Assembly (NCBI GenBank): GCA_023426245.1
Contig: JAFABB010000042.1
Coordinates: 30,001 to 94,000, forward strand
DNA from: Bacillota bacterium
GTDB lineage: Bacteria; Bacillota; UBA4882; UBA8346
DNA length: 64,000 nucleotides
Direction of reading: 5' to 3'
Made by a program: the position numbers and the translations under genes. The notes beneath the pieces are model-generated. The model was not told the origin of the DNA and ran no database searches. It worked only from the letters and a program-made list of their open reading frames with translations. This document shows, in pieces, positions 34,153 through 43,072 of this stretch (the first letter of the stretch is position 1; every line of letters starts with the position of its first letter).

Positions 34153-34641
34153 TCAATCTAATTTTACTATCAGCTTATTCCCTTCGTAAAAGCCTTCTCC
34201 ATCAGCTTGTATCATTCCACCGCAATACTTAACAAAATAATTCAGAAATTCTCCATTGGCATTATAACCATCATCATCAAAATCTGAGGTGGGAATTTGA
34301 TTAGCGATGATGTATTTTGTTTCACTAAGGTGTTTCAATACCTTTTTCTTATTCCAATTCAATAAACCGTTAACTTCCTCAAGAAATTCCTTAAACTCCT
34401 CAATTTCATCCTTTATAAGACGATCATCTGAGCCGTCATCTACGTTGACTTCTGATAAAAAAGGCAATTTCCCCTTTTTATAAATAATTCCAACTTGTTC
34501 CCATTTATCCGTATCTAAATTACTATCTTTAAAATCAGGGGCAACTTCTAATTCATAACCTTGAGTTTTTACCCAGTCTAATATCTCTTTAATGGTAGGA
34601 ACTTTTTCGGATGTACAAAAAGCTCTTACATAATACCCCAT
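34153..34641 (-). CDS. Conserved immunity-locus protein
   Basis: 162 aa; AGGAGG before ATG 34641. MGYYVRAFCTSEKVPTIKEILDW (residues 1-23) and VNVDDGSDDRLIKDEIEEFKEFLEEV are striking and recur in hypothetical proteins of many bacteria. A C-terminal alpha-beta part contains YIIANQIPTSDFDDDGYNANGEFLNYFV. No family name is known to me. Cytoplasmic; immunity role by context only. Confidence 0.65.
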   Translation of the reverse strand: MGYYVRAFCTSEKVPTIKEILDWVKTQGYELEVAPDFKDSNLDTDKWEQVGIIYKKGKLPFLSEVNVDDGSDDRLIKDEIEEFKEFLEEVNGLLNWNKKKVLKHLSETKYIIANQIPTSDFDDDGYNANGEFLNYFVKYCGGMIQADGEGFYEGNKLIVKLD

Positions 34642-34841
34642 TTATAAATCCTCCTATTCTTTGTTTTTAGCTTTTGTGGCAGCACAATGCCCGCCTTTTT
34701 TATCTCCGCGAAACCGCTTTCATCTTCCGTCAATCAATGTTATCCAACTAACCCGGTGCCATCGCCGAATAAAAGTCATATAACACCTTGAATATTTTCA
34801 TGGAATCAAACCTAAAGTCCATTGGACAAAGCTCAAATAGG

Positions 34842-35111
34842 TCATAGACCGAGTCGGTCGGTTATTTTAGCGATATATTCCTCGATTTTCGGCGCGTTTT
34901 TCACTTCCCAATCGTACGAATCTTTCATATACGCCAGTTTTTCAACAGCTTTATCGATATCCCCATTAGCCGCTTGGTAAAACTCATAAGCCTGCTCAAT
35001 ACTGGCACCGGTTCTTCGAACTATCGGTTCCGTCTTGACTTTCTTAAGCATGTCCAAAGCTCGTTCCATGTCGCCATCCCCTTGGGATAATGCGTACTTA
35101 AGTACATCCAT
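34842..35111 (-). CDS. Small protein with two UBA-like motifs
   Basis: 89 aa. Two three-helix-like units resemble UBA/TS-N domains: LKYALSQGDGDMERALDMLKK (residues 4-24) and TGASIEQAYEFYQAANGDIDKAVEKL (34-59), each with the loop G-D and a final hydrophobic helix. A C-terminal helix follows. There is no clear RBS. A TS-N/UBA fold in a stand-alone protein of an immunity array is unusual. Function unknown. Confidence 0.6.
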   Translation of the reverse strand: MDVLKYALSQGDGDMERALDMLKKVKTEPIVRRTGASIEQAYEFYQAANGDIDKAVEKLAYMKDSYDWEVKNAPKIEEYIAKITDRLGL

Positions 35112-35133
35112 TACGCATCAGTTATCGGGTATG

Positions 35134-35709
35134 TTACAATACCAATTCTTCTTGATGAATCCTGCTGTATTTATCTATTTCAGCTTGCCAGCTTGCTCTT
35201 AAAGAATCAGTAATTACATGCCCGCTGCCTTTTGTAATTAAGATGGCCTCTCGTTCTTCTATGGAACGTGTTGCTGCTTCACTAATTTTTTCGCTTTTAC
35301 ACTTACTTACAAAAGACTGAAAATCTCCCGCAAGCTCAATATACTTTTTCGGTCTATCGTGATATAGAAAATATATTTTTCCCGTCCGTTCTCCATCAGT
35401 ACCTATGACAATATAGTCACCAAAGACATTCGGGCCGATGGGAATCACCTTGTCCGCTAAAAAATCCTCTATTTCTTTCATGCTGTCAAAAATTGCATAA
35501 TTCAAATTCTTTTCCGCTTTTCCCAACCCGTATAAGCCCCGAATATCCGAAGAAACCTTATTGATATTAAATTTTGTTTTAGGCGTATCGCCGCCGTTAC
35601 ATTTGAATAAAAAATCCCGGAATTGTTCAGGGAACCTAAAGCTGTACTTTGCTTCAAATTCTACGATATGATTTTCTATATCTGTTGTATCAAATTTTGA
35701 TATTAGCAT
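35134..35709 (-). CDS. SUKH (SMI1/KNR4) immunity-type protein
   Basis: 191 aa. VEFEAKYSFRFPEQFRDFLFKCNGGDTPKTKF (about residues 17-48, quoted in part) is the SUKH entry motif; VIPIGPNVFGDYIVIGTDGERTGKIYFLYHD the central strands; ELAGDFQSFVSKC the exit helix. A C-terminal helical tail of about 35 residues is extra. The gene ends 22 bp before the UBA-like gene starts. Confidence 0.82.
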   Translation of the reverse strand: MLISKFDTTDIENHIVEFEAKYSFRFPEQFRDFLFKCNGGDTPKTKFNINKVSSDIRGLYGLGKAEKNLNYAIFDSMKEIEDFLADKVIPIGPNVFGDYIVIGTDGERTGKIYFLYHDRPKKYIELAGDFQSFVSKCKSEKISEAATRSIEEREAILITKGSGHVITDSLRASWQAEIDKYSRIHQEELVL

Positions 35710-35802
35710 AACATCTTATTCCTTGCCTTTTGCATTAATTGAATATAATGTTTAAATAGTTAGACCTTATAACAACGATTATCAACCATGGAATAAAACC
35801 GT

Positions 35803-37215
35803 CTAAAATCCTCTGAATGCAAAAGGTCCGTCGAGCCCCAATTCGTCAAGCCACTCACTGCGTTCGTTAGGAAAACCCAAAACCGGCTCATCAATCCATG
35901 ATACCCGAAACAATTTAGAAAATGAGTCCATTGTTTCCTTAAAGGGGGTTGGATACCCCCCGTTGGTGGGGAAATCCGGAGACTGCATCAATTTCTCAAA
36001 ACTCTTTTCGAGCCGCTCCTGGAGAACCTCGGGGAACTTCCAATCCGGCTCCTGCTTTTTTTTTAAAATGGATAACAGCGCAAGGCACCCGGCCAAGGTA
36101 AACAGGACAGCGTAGAAATTAAAAGGTCGGGCATTCTCTTCCTTTTCAAATTCCGTCCCATCGGGTTCAAAGGCCAGGGGAGTTTTTACCCGCCCGATTG
36201 CCGCCGCAGTCCATTTCTCGAACAGACAAACCATCCTATAGATAGCGTCGTCCAAGGGCAATTTACCAAAAATTGCGGCGTAACGGTAGCTGTGATCCGG
36301 AATATGGAGGCCTTCGGCTTCTTCAAAAGCCTTATAATAGGGTTGATAATCCGAACCGATTCTGAAAAAAGTCCTGGCTGATTCCTCCCCTTCGCTGTCG
36401 AGCATTCTGCTGATAAATGGGTCCGGATTGGCGATGGCTGTTTCATAGGCATCTTTTTTGCCGGATATTTTTTTAGTCTCCCCATAGCTCACCCAATATT
36501 TTCCGGCTAGATCAAAGTCGACCAAGACAAACTCGTTTCCGTAATGCCGATGGGCGCCTTCGATTTTAACATGCCGAATCACACTACCCCGTTCCTTGTT
36601 TTTAAATATTTTTACTCTCGTCCCGGGTTCAAGGATTTGAACCTCTTTTTCAGGTGCTTCAAGCAATTTCTTAATCTCTTGAATTTTATCCGCTTGCCCG
36701 CCGCTAAAATATTGATCGGCCCAACCAGTGGCTAAATAAGCCTTCATCGCTTTTTCGATGAATTCGTCCATGGTCGCCGCAACCGGGATATACTCGGACT
36801 CTTCCGCAGGACGGGCCACTACGATTTGGGCGCTTGAAAAATTACCACCCTCAGCAAGCAGGTAATAAAAAGCATACTCCGGTTCAATCCACTCAAGCGG
36901 CATAAACCGAAGTCCCGCCGGGAAATTATATTCATCTTGCGGAGGAACCCTGAACTCTCCGATTCTTTCAATTGGGGGTATCCGAAGGCCCAGTGAAAGG
37001 TTTCGGTTATTGATAAATGTAGCAAAAATGTCACAACCGTTCATGACTGAATAAAAGTCCAGCAGGGACTGGGGTAAGGAGTCTTTCACCCGGTTGAGAC
37101 TTTTTGGGCTGACCGCGGGTCCAATCTCGCTATAAGTAAAATGTAAATCCTTCCGCTTCCGAATGGTTTCTAGAAAACCCTTTAACTTCCGTGCCATTTC
37201 GATGGAATGTTGCAT
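35803..37215 (-). CDS. Large protein with N-terminal SUKH domain
   Basis: 470 aa from ATG 37215 (AAAAGGACGG upstream); an in-frame ATG at 37272 would overlap the preceding gene. SUKH-like features span residues about 20-150: LPQSLLDFYSVMNGCDIF, WIEPEYAFYYLLAEGGNF, IPVAATMDEFIEKAMKAYL. A middle domain (KGSVIRHVKI, EFVLVDFDLAGKYWVSY) looks like an SH3-like barrel and the rest is helical with a Trp-rich end. The long C-terminus has no recognised family. Confidence 0.7.
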   Translation of the reverse strand: MQHSIEMARKLKGFLETIRKRKDLHFTYSEIGPAVSPKSLNRVKDSLPQSLLDFYSVMNGCDIFATFINNRNLSLGLRIPPIERIGEFRVPPQDEYNFPAGLRFMPLEWIEPEYAFYYLLAEGGNFSSAQIVVARPAEESEYIPVAATMDEFIEKAMKAYLATGWADQYFSGGQADKIQEIKKLLEAPEKEVQILEPGTRVKIFKNKERGSVIRHVKIEGAHRHYGNEFVLVDFDLAGKYWVSYGETKKISGKKDAYETAIANPDPFISRMLDSEGEESARTFFRIGSDYQPYYKAFEEAEGLHIPDHSYRYAAIFGKLPLDDAIYRMVCLFEKWTAAAIGRVKTPLAFEPDGTEFEKEENARPFNFYAVLFTLAGCLALLSILKKKQEPDWKFPEVLQERLEKSFEKLMQSPDFPTNGGYPTPFKETMDSFSKLFRVSWIDEPVLGFPNERSEWLDELGLDGPFAFRGF

Positions 37216-37253
37216 TTTTACCGTCCTTTTCCCCGATGAATTGAATGATGGGC

Positions 37254-39113
37254 TTAATAAGGCCCATCCCAATTATGCTTCTCATAGGTTTTGATTACCT
37301 GATTATCTTTCAAAATATCCAGGACGTAAACTTTTGCGGCATACTTGGAGGTGTGGGTGAAATATAATGAAAGCCGCATTGAAAATCGCCGATCACTGAA
37401 ATAGCCTACTAAAATCTGTTCCGCCGCAACCATCGTATCATCCATGTTCACTTTTTGAGTCGTGCCAACCTTTACTTTAACCGCATCCGGATCTTTCAGT
37501 AATTCACTTCGTATTCTTTGATACTCCAAATTCGAATAGGGTCTTTTTTCACCATTCACTTGATAGTCAATTTTGGAAAGTTCCGCACCAAAAAAGGTAA
37601 TTCCCATTTTGGTTTCTTGAGGCGGCGACTTCGTCTTGTAACGCAGCCCAAATTGTTGCAGTTGGGAAAGTTCCTCCAAAAAATATCGGCTTTCTTCCTC
37701 AATACTTGGAACGTTAGTTTTAAAAACGGAATCAAAGGAGGCTCCATAAAACTTTGCTTGTGGATCTCCCTCGCAGGGATAGAACTTGATCTGTTTTGGA
37801 TACCCGGAAAATGCAAGGGGTTTATTACCAGGTTTTCTGTCAACCGCAAACGGCTCAATATAGATATAACCCGAACTCAAAACTTCTCCGATATATAAAT
37901 CTTTATATAAACTTTCAGCCGTCAACGGTTCGCTCTCTTTTGCCGCTCCGTACTCCGGCTTTGATAAATCACTCCACCCATCCTGAGAATTATTTGAAAA
38001 CTCGATTTGGATATCTCCACCGTTCATTGATAGGATGTAAACATTATCCCGTTTGAAATACAACACATCCTGCAATTCTTTGAAAGCCGGCTTTTTCGTG
38101 GGGTCCAAACACCACCGGAACCGGTCGTTTTCGGTCATTGATTTATAAATGGCATATTTGCCTTTTTCCCTGGCCGCCACTATCAATGTGCTTGGGGAGG
38201 CATTTTTCTCTTGATCGTTAAATTCGGTAAAGGAGAGGATATCGCCTTGAATGAAGGTCTCTGACAGTTTGATGCTCCTTACGATTTTTAAAGTGTTTAG
38301 ATCGACTTTCTGTAGTTCCTTATTTTTTTTGTGGTATTGCCACAAATAGTTTATGTGAGATAACAATGATGAATCAAGCAATTTATAAGTAGTACCGTCA
38401 TCAAGCCCAATCATCTCAATGGGTTTCCGGCTTTTGTCCGCCGGGACAGCCACACCCTCTTGTTGATCATAATATACACCGCCATCATCAGCATCAATCA
38501 AGGCCCAGCCTAAGGTGGCGGAATGGTCATAATGGGATTCAAGGCTATGGACGGAATAATAATACTTGTCATTATATTCAACGATACTGTCGATGAAATT
38601 AACTATGGCAACCTCATAATGCCCTTCTTCAATTAACCCGGTTTTGTGAGCTTCCGGTCCAAATTGTTTGATCATGATTCTCTTTGCTTGTTCATAATTA
38701 ATTTTTAGATTGTCCGCCTTTGCGAATTGCTTGAAATACTTGTCGATATTTTGATAAGAAATCTCGATGTACTGCTTATCTTTGGGATTTCCTTTGACCT
38801 CAACTTCAAACAGATCGCTTACTAATTTATAGCTCCAATAACCATTTGCTTTTAGGGTATCCTTTAGCATTTTTTCAAAGGTTTCTTTTTCCTGCAACCC
38901 GGAAGAACCAGGGAAATTGCAGTAAAATATAGGATAGGTCTTATTGTTGATCAGTTCCACTTTGCTTAGATGGATGCCGTAACCCGTAAAAATGGATTTT
39001 ACAGGATGATCCCAATGATTGATGTCGGTGATGATTGTGTTGTCAGCACCGTAAACGGCAAGGGAATTGAAGATAATCAAAAAAATTATCACCAGAAAAC
39101 AGAATCTTTTCAT
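37254..39113 (-). CDS. Secreted beta-rich protein of unknown function
   Basis: 619 aa from ATG 39113 (AAGG 9 nt upstream), with a signal peptide MKRFCFLVIIFLIIFNSLAVYG. No lipobox. The mature chain is soluble, with a repeated Tyr/Asp-rich beta pattern and a central part that reads like a propeller (DVLYFKRDNVYILSMNGGDIQIEF). A C-terminal alpha-beta domain ends KVYVLDILKDNQVIKTYEKH. It is the only secreted protein inside the minus-strand immunity array. The three-copy repeat lies just upstream and may hold its promoter. Confidence 0.65.
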   Translation of the reverse strand: MKRFCFLVIIFLIIFNSLAVYGADNTIITDINHWDHPVKSIFTGYGIHLSKVELINNKTYPIFYCNFPGSSGLQEKETFEKMLKDTLKANGYWSYKLVSDLFEVEVKGNPKDKQYIEISYQNIDKYFKQFAKADNLKINYEQAKRIMIKQFGPEAHKTGLIEEGHYEVAIVNFIDSIVEYNDKYYYSVHSLESHYDHSATLGWALIDADDGGVYYDQQEGVAVPADKSRKPIEMIGLDDGTTYKLLDSSLLSHINYLWQYHKKNKELQKVDLNTLKIVRSIKLSETFIQGDILSFTEFNDQEKNASPSTLIVAAREKGKYAIYKSMTENDRFRWCLDPTKKPAFKELQDVLYFKRDNVYILSMNGGDIQIEFSNNSQDGWSDLSKPEYGAAKESEPLTAESLYKDLYIGEVLSSGYIYIEPFAVDRKPGNKPLAFSGYPKQIKFYPCEGDPQAKFYGASFDSVFKTNVPSIEEESRYFLEELSQLQQFGLRYKTKSPPQETKMGITFFGAELSKIDYQVNGEKRPYSNLEYQRIRSELLKDPDAVKVKVGTTQKVNMDDTMVAAEQILVGYFSDRRFSMRLSLYFTHTSKYAAKVYVLDILKDNQVIKTYEKHNWDGPY

Positions 39114-39168
39114 CAAAAGAACCTTCTTTCTCAGAATGAATGTGATTTCAGTAATACCCACATTAACA

Positions 39169-39239
39169 ATTATTCGCGATATTTTTCTTGGAGTCCTACG
39201 ACATTTATTCCGGTTTAAGGGTGATTTATTTCACCCCTT
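39169..39239. repeat. Three-copy intergenic repeat, copy A
   Basis: ATTATTCGCGATATTTTTCTTGGAGTCCTACGACATTT...AAGGGTGATTTATTTCACCCCTT, next to the start of the secreted 619-aa gene. Over about 70 bp it matches copy B (30478-30547) with few changes. The palindrome arms differ by one base here. Confidence 0.8.
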
Positions 39240-39327
39240 AAGCCCACTCTCCCTGGAAGAGTACGTCACGATTGGAGAACCGTTCTTGTGACAGGGTAGC
39301 CCGGCGCTTTCCCTAACCGGACGGGAC

Positions 39328-39367
39328 AAAAAAAGGTCTGAACAGAGAACATATCCCTATTAAGACC
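39328..39367 (-). terminator. Rho-independent terminator, minus strand
   Basis: On the minus strand GGTCTTAATAGGGA pairs with TTCTCTGTTCAGACC (39367-39335; one mismatch, two G-T) and is followed by T7 (39334-39328). It sits 110 bp after the DUF1963 gene and ends the transcription unit that comes from the right. Confidence 0.75.
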
Positions 39368-39475
39368 TGGCTAATTATGGCTCAAAACCCTTCAATGAAG
39401 CAGATTTTTAAGAGATAGGCAGGAACACCCCGCCCATACACTTTCCAAGCAAAATCTGCTTTGTCAATATTAGGA

Positions 39476-40360
39476 TCAGCCGCAATCCCAACAATAAAAA
39501 ACCCTCGTAAAATCCTTCTTGACCAGATCTTCCTTTCTAATAAAGAAATGCGCCACTCCGCCGTCGCCCCATGAAATATTGGCTTCGCTTACGATCTGCA
39601 ATAATTGAATATCAAAATCATGATTGGGAAACCCGCGCCGGTCATCCTGTATAAAATGGGCATATCCGCTGATTTTATGGGCGATGTGTTTTTGGGTTTC
39701 CCGGCGATACCAATCTGCGATTGCCTCATTCTTAAATTGCTTAAAAAAACGATATCTCGGCATCAAGTAACCTTCGCTCCAAAATAACTTCGTAAAATAT
39801 TCTTGATCCTCAGTCCCCTTGGCATTCTGATAATCTTGAAAATAACTGTTATATTCCGGAAAAAATTGGGTCCAACTTATTGGGTCAGTCATGGCTACCA
39901 GCTCACTGTTTTGTTGAAACGATAACGCCAAAGGATATTCTGCGATCGAAAATTCATTATCCTCCGGATCAACCAACGCTATTTTCCCAGTAACCGATTT
40001 ATCGATTTCCGGATGATACAATATCCTGAAATGATTCTGATTGGTCCGGTCATCGTAATCCTGGCCATAATTTTCCGCCCAGCTGTTTAAAATATAGAAT
40101 TGCAGGATTCCTTTTTCAGGGAAAAACTCGAGTCTGGGCATTTCTTCAAAATTGAGCTGCGCCAAAAGTTGCAATGGTTGGCCTTTGTTATTTCTGGGGT
40201 ACTCCATTCCCTCCGGTAAGTAGGGTATTCCTCCGAATTTACTGGCCCACAAAGCCGTTTCTGCTTGATAAGTCGGTATGATTCGGTTATACGTAATGAT
40301 GGATTTTTCAAAGACACTCCGGAACGGTTCTAAATCTTTATGGAGTTCTAAAATGCTCAT
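39476..40360 (-). CDS. DUF1963 (YwqG-like) protein
   Basis: 294 aa; GAGGCGG upstream of ATG 40360. The family pattern is clear: SKFGGIPYLPEGMEYPRNNKGQPLQLLAQLNFEEMP (residues about 40-75, quoted in part), KGILQFYIL, DFDIQLLQIVSE, ISWGDGGVAHFFI and a final YCWDCG. YwqG-type proteins occur with toxin and immunity genes in Bacillota. It is the last gene before the terminator at 39328. Confidence 0.85.
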   Translation of the reverse strand: MSILELHKDLEPFRSVFEKSIITYNRIIPTYQAETALWASKFGGIPYLPEGMEYPRNNKGQPLQLLAQLNFEEMPRLEFFPEKGILQFYILNSWAENYGQDYDDRTNQNHFRILYHPEIDKSVTGKIALVDPEDNEFSIAEYPLALSFQQNSELVAMTDPISWTQFFPEYNSYFQDYQNAKGTEDQEYFTKLFWSEGYLMPRYRFFKQFKNEAIADWYRRETQKHIAHKISGYAHFIQDDRRGFPNHDFDIQLLQIVSEANISWGDGGVAHFFIRKEDLVKKDFTRVFYCWDCG

Positions 40361-40452
40361 GGTTAATCCGCCTCAATTTTTCTAACAAAACTTTTCAAAG
40401 ATATCTGCCGCAAAATAGGTTACCGGTATGCAACATCACCTGATAACCTTAC

Positions 40453-41184
40453 TCAATCACTCCGGGTATCCCAAAATTCTTTCTCTTGACAAGGCTCTCC
40501 ATTGATATAGAAGTCCCAGTATCCATTTTCCAATCTTTGATTCAAATCAGTGTGTACCTCATCATCCTTAAGCCCTTTCGACTCGGTGTAAGATTTCATT
40601 AATCCGAGCTTATCGTTGGTTTCCCCGCCACAATAAAACGAATAGCCTTTATCTCCATACCAAACAAAACCAATCGTTCCGTTTTTGTAATAAAATTCGT
40701 TTGGAAATTGATCTCTATTTCTCCTGCGAGCAAAAGGATACTCATTCCAGGAATCAGCAATTTCTTTAACCGCATCCGGCTTGCCAAAGAACATCATATT
40801 GTATGTTAGGCGCAGACATAATTCATAGATGCATATTTGAAACAAAAAGTCGGTGAGATCATTTTTCTCCTGAATAACATGTTGATCCTCATCAATCTTG
40901 ATGACTCTGAAATCGTTACGTTCCCTATATGTAGCCCAGCTGCAGGTTTCTCCTTCGTGAACATAAAAAATCACATGTTCATTGGTATAATTCAAATCAC
41001 CGGACAGGATAAAATTCTTATAGGTAACAATATCGTTGATCCGGTCTCCGAAGTACCGATAAAACAAGGCCAACGGTTCCGGGAGTTTTTGACCGCTCTC
41101 TTGATTCTCAACTGGATCTTGTTTGCCAATAAAACTTTCTACAAGCTCAATCACTTTATTAAACCGGGTCTTCCAGTCCTCCAT
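40453..41184 (-). CDS. SUKH-like immunity-type protein
   Basis: 243 aa from ATG 41184, with a run of G about 9 nt upstream; ATG 41238 has no RBS. KLPEPLALFYRYFGDRINDIV (about residues 31-51) and FYVHEGETCSWATY.ER match SUKH-type proteins. A second half of about 130 residues (LRLTYNMMFFGKPDAVKEI, YYKNGTIGFVWYGDKGYSFYCGG) is longer than usual and may form a second domain. Cytoplasmic. Confidence 0.65.
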   Translation of the reverse strand: MEDWKTRFNKVIELVESFIGKQDPVENQESGQKLPEPLALFYRYFGDRINDIVTYKNFILSGDLNYTNEHVIFYVHEGETCSWATYRERNDFRVIKIDEDQHVIQEKNDLTDFLFQICIYELCLRLTYNMMFFGKPDAVKEIADSWNEYPFARRRNRDQFPNEFYYKNGTIGFVWYGDKGYSFYCGGETNDKLGLMKSYTESKGLKDDEVHTDLNQRLENGYWDFYINGEPCQEKEFWDTRSD

Positions 41185-41246
41185 ATCAAAAGTCCCCCCC
41201 ATCACATTGACCCCCAATCTGATACCGGACATTTTCATTTATTGTT

Positions 41247-41400
41247 TTATATCATACCGAGTGCCCCTTCAACCGCGTTTCGAACTTCGGTTGAGGTATC
41301 ATTTTTGATTGCTTCCCAATAGGGTCTGGCTTTACTATCGCCGATCATGCCCAATGCCGTGGCGGCATTATATCTAACCAATTCATCGGGGTCTATATCG
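41247..41400 (-). pseudogene. HEAT-repeat relic out of frame with the ankyrin gene
   Basis: The minus strand encodes DIDPDELVRYNAATALGMIGDSKARPYW... and a clean TAA at 41249-41247. The pattern is a HEAT repeat. It begins where the ankyrin gene stops, one frame away, so either a frameshift cut off an ankyrin-HEAT protein or a HEAT gene lost its front. Confidence 0.6.
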
Positions 41401-41856
41401 CTTCAACAACTTCAATTTATCGATCTCTTCTCTTGATTCAGCAATATCATAAGCGGACTGACCATAGTTATTCCTGGCATTCACATCAGCGCCCGCTTCG
41501 AGAAGCGCCTCCATCATCTCTTCACTCTCCGCTTCGGCCGCCATGACTATGAGCGGCGTATCGCCTTCATTGCTCCTGGCTTCCAAATCAGCGCCGCTTG
41601 CAATCAATAACCCGGCCATCTCCGGCCAGGCTGCCAAATGGAGCGGCGTTATGCCATCCTCATTTTGGGCATTCACATCTGCGCCATGTTCGATCAGGAA
41701 CCGGACGATATCATAATGCTCCTCTTCCGCCAGGCCGTGCAACGCCGTAAAACCGTATTCGTCCTTTTCGTTAACGGCCTCAGGATGCCGGGCCACTATC
41801 GCCTGAACCTGTTCCAAATCACCGGCCACTGCCGCTTCATAAATTAATGTTCCCAT
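41383..41856 (-). CDS. Ankyrin-repeat immunity-type protein
   Basis: 157 aa; GGGAGG 6 nt before ATG 41856. About four ankyrin repeats are regular and near consensus: DEYGFTALHGLAEEEHYDIVRFLIEHGADVNAQ, EDGITPLHLAAWPEMAGLLIASGADLEAR, EGDTPLIVMAAEAESEEMMEALLEAGADVNAR, YGQSAYDIAESREEID. The end KLLKRYRPR may be a frameshift product, because a HEAT-like frame continues directly after it. Confidence 0.85.
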   Translation of the reverse strand: MGTLIYEAAVAGDLEQVQAIVARHPEAVNEKDEYGFTALHGLAEEEHYDIVRFLIEHGADVNAQNEDGITPLHLAAWPEMAGLLIASGADLEARSNEGDTPLIVMAAEAESEEMMEALLEAGADVNARNNYGQSAYDIAESREEIDKLKLLKRYRPR

Positions 41857-41888
41857 GAGTTACCTCCCGTATTGTACATCTCTATCCA

Positions 41889-42263
41889 TCAACGATTCAA
41901 TCTCTTCCATACTTCTCCGATTTGGGCATCCAGTTCCTCACTAAAACAGTATGACTCAGCCGGTTCTCTATGTTCATGATAGAATAGTCCTACGATGGCG
42001 CTTTCCACCGGCTTGCATAAAATACAAGCAACCTCCCCTTGTCTCCAGGTGCGGGGCATCATTTGCCCCTCCAAAGTAGCATTTAAATCCCTGATACTAT
42101 CCCCATCGCCAAATAAGGTCTGGATCAAATCCTTATATTTCAATTTGGCCTTGTCACCGAAAGCATCAACCTTGCCGCTGTCCAAATCGTTAACGATAGC
42201 ATAAATAAGCTGATGTTCACTCATAATTCGCGTTATTTCCGAAGCTAACACCTTGGCATCCAT
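41889..42263 (-). CDS. Unclassified immunity-locus protein, intact copy
   Basis: 124 aa; AGGAGG before ATG 42263. MDAKVLASEITRIMSEHQLIYAIVNDLDSGKVDAFGDK (residues 1-38, quoted in part) then LFGDGDSIRDLNATLEGQMMPRTWRQGEVACILCKP and VGLFYHEHRE. The layout of an N-terminal helix and a central strand set resembles a roadblock-type fold, but this is a guess. A degenerate second copy is at 48124-48495. Confidence 0.7.
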   Translation of the reverse strand: MDAKVLASEITRIMSEHQLIYAIVNDLDSGKVDAFGDKAKLKYKDLIQTLFGDGDSIRDLNATLEGQMMPRTWRQGEVACILCKPVESAIVGLFYHEHREPAESYCFSEELDAQIGEVWKRLNR

Positions 42264-42292
42264 TGCATAACCTCCTTTTACTCACGTATCAA

Positions 42293-42432
42293 ATTTCTAT
42301 ACTTAGGATCTTTACTATCAAATATTCTTTCTTCCGACTTCCGATTGGCTACAAACAACGACTCTTTGGCCTTTGCTAAGTTTCCTTGTTCATAGGTTCA
42401 CTTTTCAGCGATAAATTCCCTGTCCCCTCCGG
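42293..42432 (-). pseudogene. Relic of a YEQGNL-type immunity gene, copy 1
   Basis: Minus-strand fragments read GDREFIAEK, then a stop and a small shift, then YEQGNLAKAKESLFVANRKSEERIF and DPKYRNLIRE. A second relic, at 50448-50767, has the same words plus a MITE. No complete member is in the window. Confidence 0.65.
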
Positions 42433-42493
42433 TTATGCATAAAGTCCATATTCTATTTCCCGAATACTCTCATAAAAACTTGTCCTATCACAA

Positions 42494-42988
42494 TTAAATC
42501 CCAACTTTATAAGCATCACCCAAATCGCTATGGTTAATATCTTTCCAAAAAAAGTAATCCCCTTTGTAATCAAATAAATTCTGTAAGAACTGGGTAAAAG
42601 ACAAAGCGACTATAGGACAGTTACCGGCTACCGCATGAGAATACTCAAAACTTTCATAACACCTGCCTAACCGCTCCGGCGCAAAGTCGATGGAAATATA
42701 ATTTCCGTCAAGCGCATCGGCAATTAAGTACCAAGAAGATGAAATATCATTGGGACAACTTTCCCCAATCAATTCAAGGTTGGCCGGTTTGACTTCCGCC
42801 GGAGCAAGCACATTGATTGGAAATCCTCCGCTAGCAATATAGCATGACACCCCTCCGCACAGTCTATAAAACTCTTGCAGATCATCCGGTAGAACATGTC
42901 CGTCTAAAATACTCGGTTGCCCATTCGGCTTCTTGACTTCATAGTTCGAATCCTTACTCATTTGAATAATTAATCTTTCAATATCCAT
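42494..42988 (-). CDS. SUKH (YrhA-like) immunity-type protein
   Basis: 164 aa; GGAG 7 nt before ATG 42988. LPDDLQEFYRLCGGVSCYI (residues 33-51), SSWYLIADALDGNYISIDF and IVALSFTQFLQNLFDYKGDYFFWK are the entry helix, central strands and exit helix of the SUKH fold. It is a full-length, intact member. Confidence 0.8.
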   Translation of the reverse strand: MDIERLIIQMSKDSNYEVKKPNGQPSILDGHVLPDDLQEFYRLCGGVSCYIASGGFPINVLAPAEVKPANLELIGESCPNDISSSWYLIADALDGNYISIDFAPERLGRCYESFEYSHAVAGNCPIVALSFTQFLQNLFDYKGDYFFWKDINHSDLGDAYKVGI

Positions 42989-43072
42989 TTTTACACTCCA
43001 TTTATATCATATAATAGATATTCACATGGTAAGTTCAAAGCCCCTTGAAGAGCAAGTAAAAAATCATGCCCG

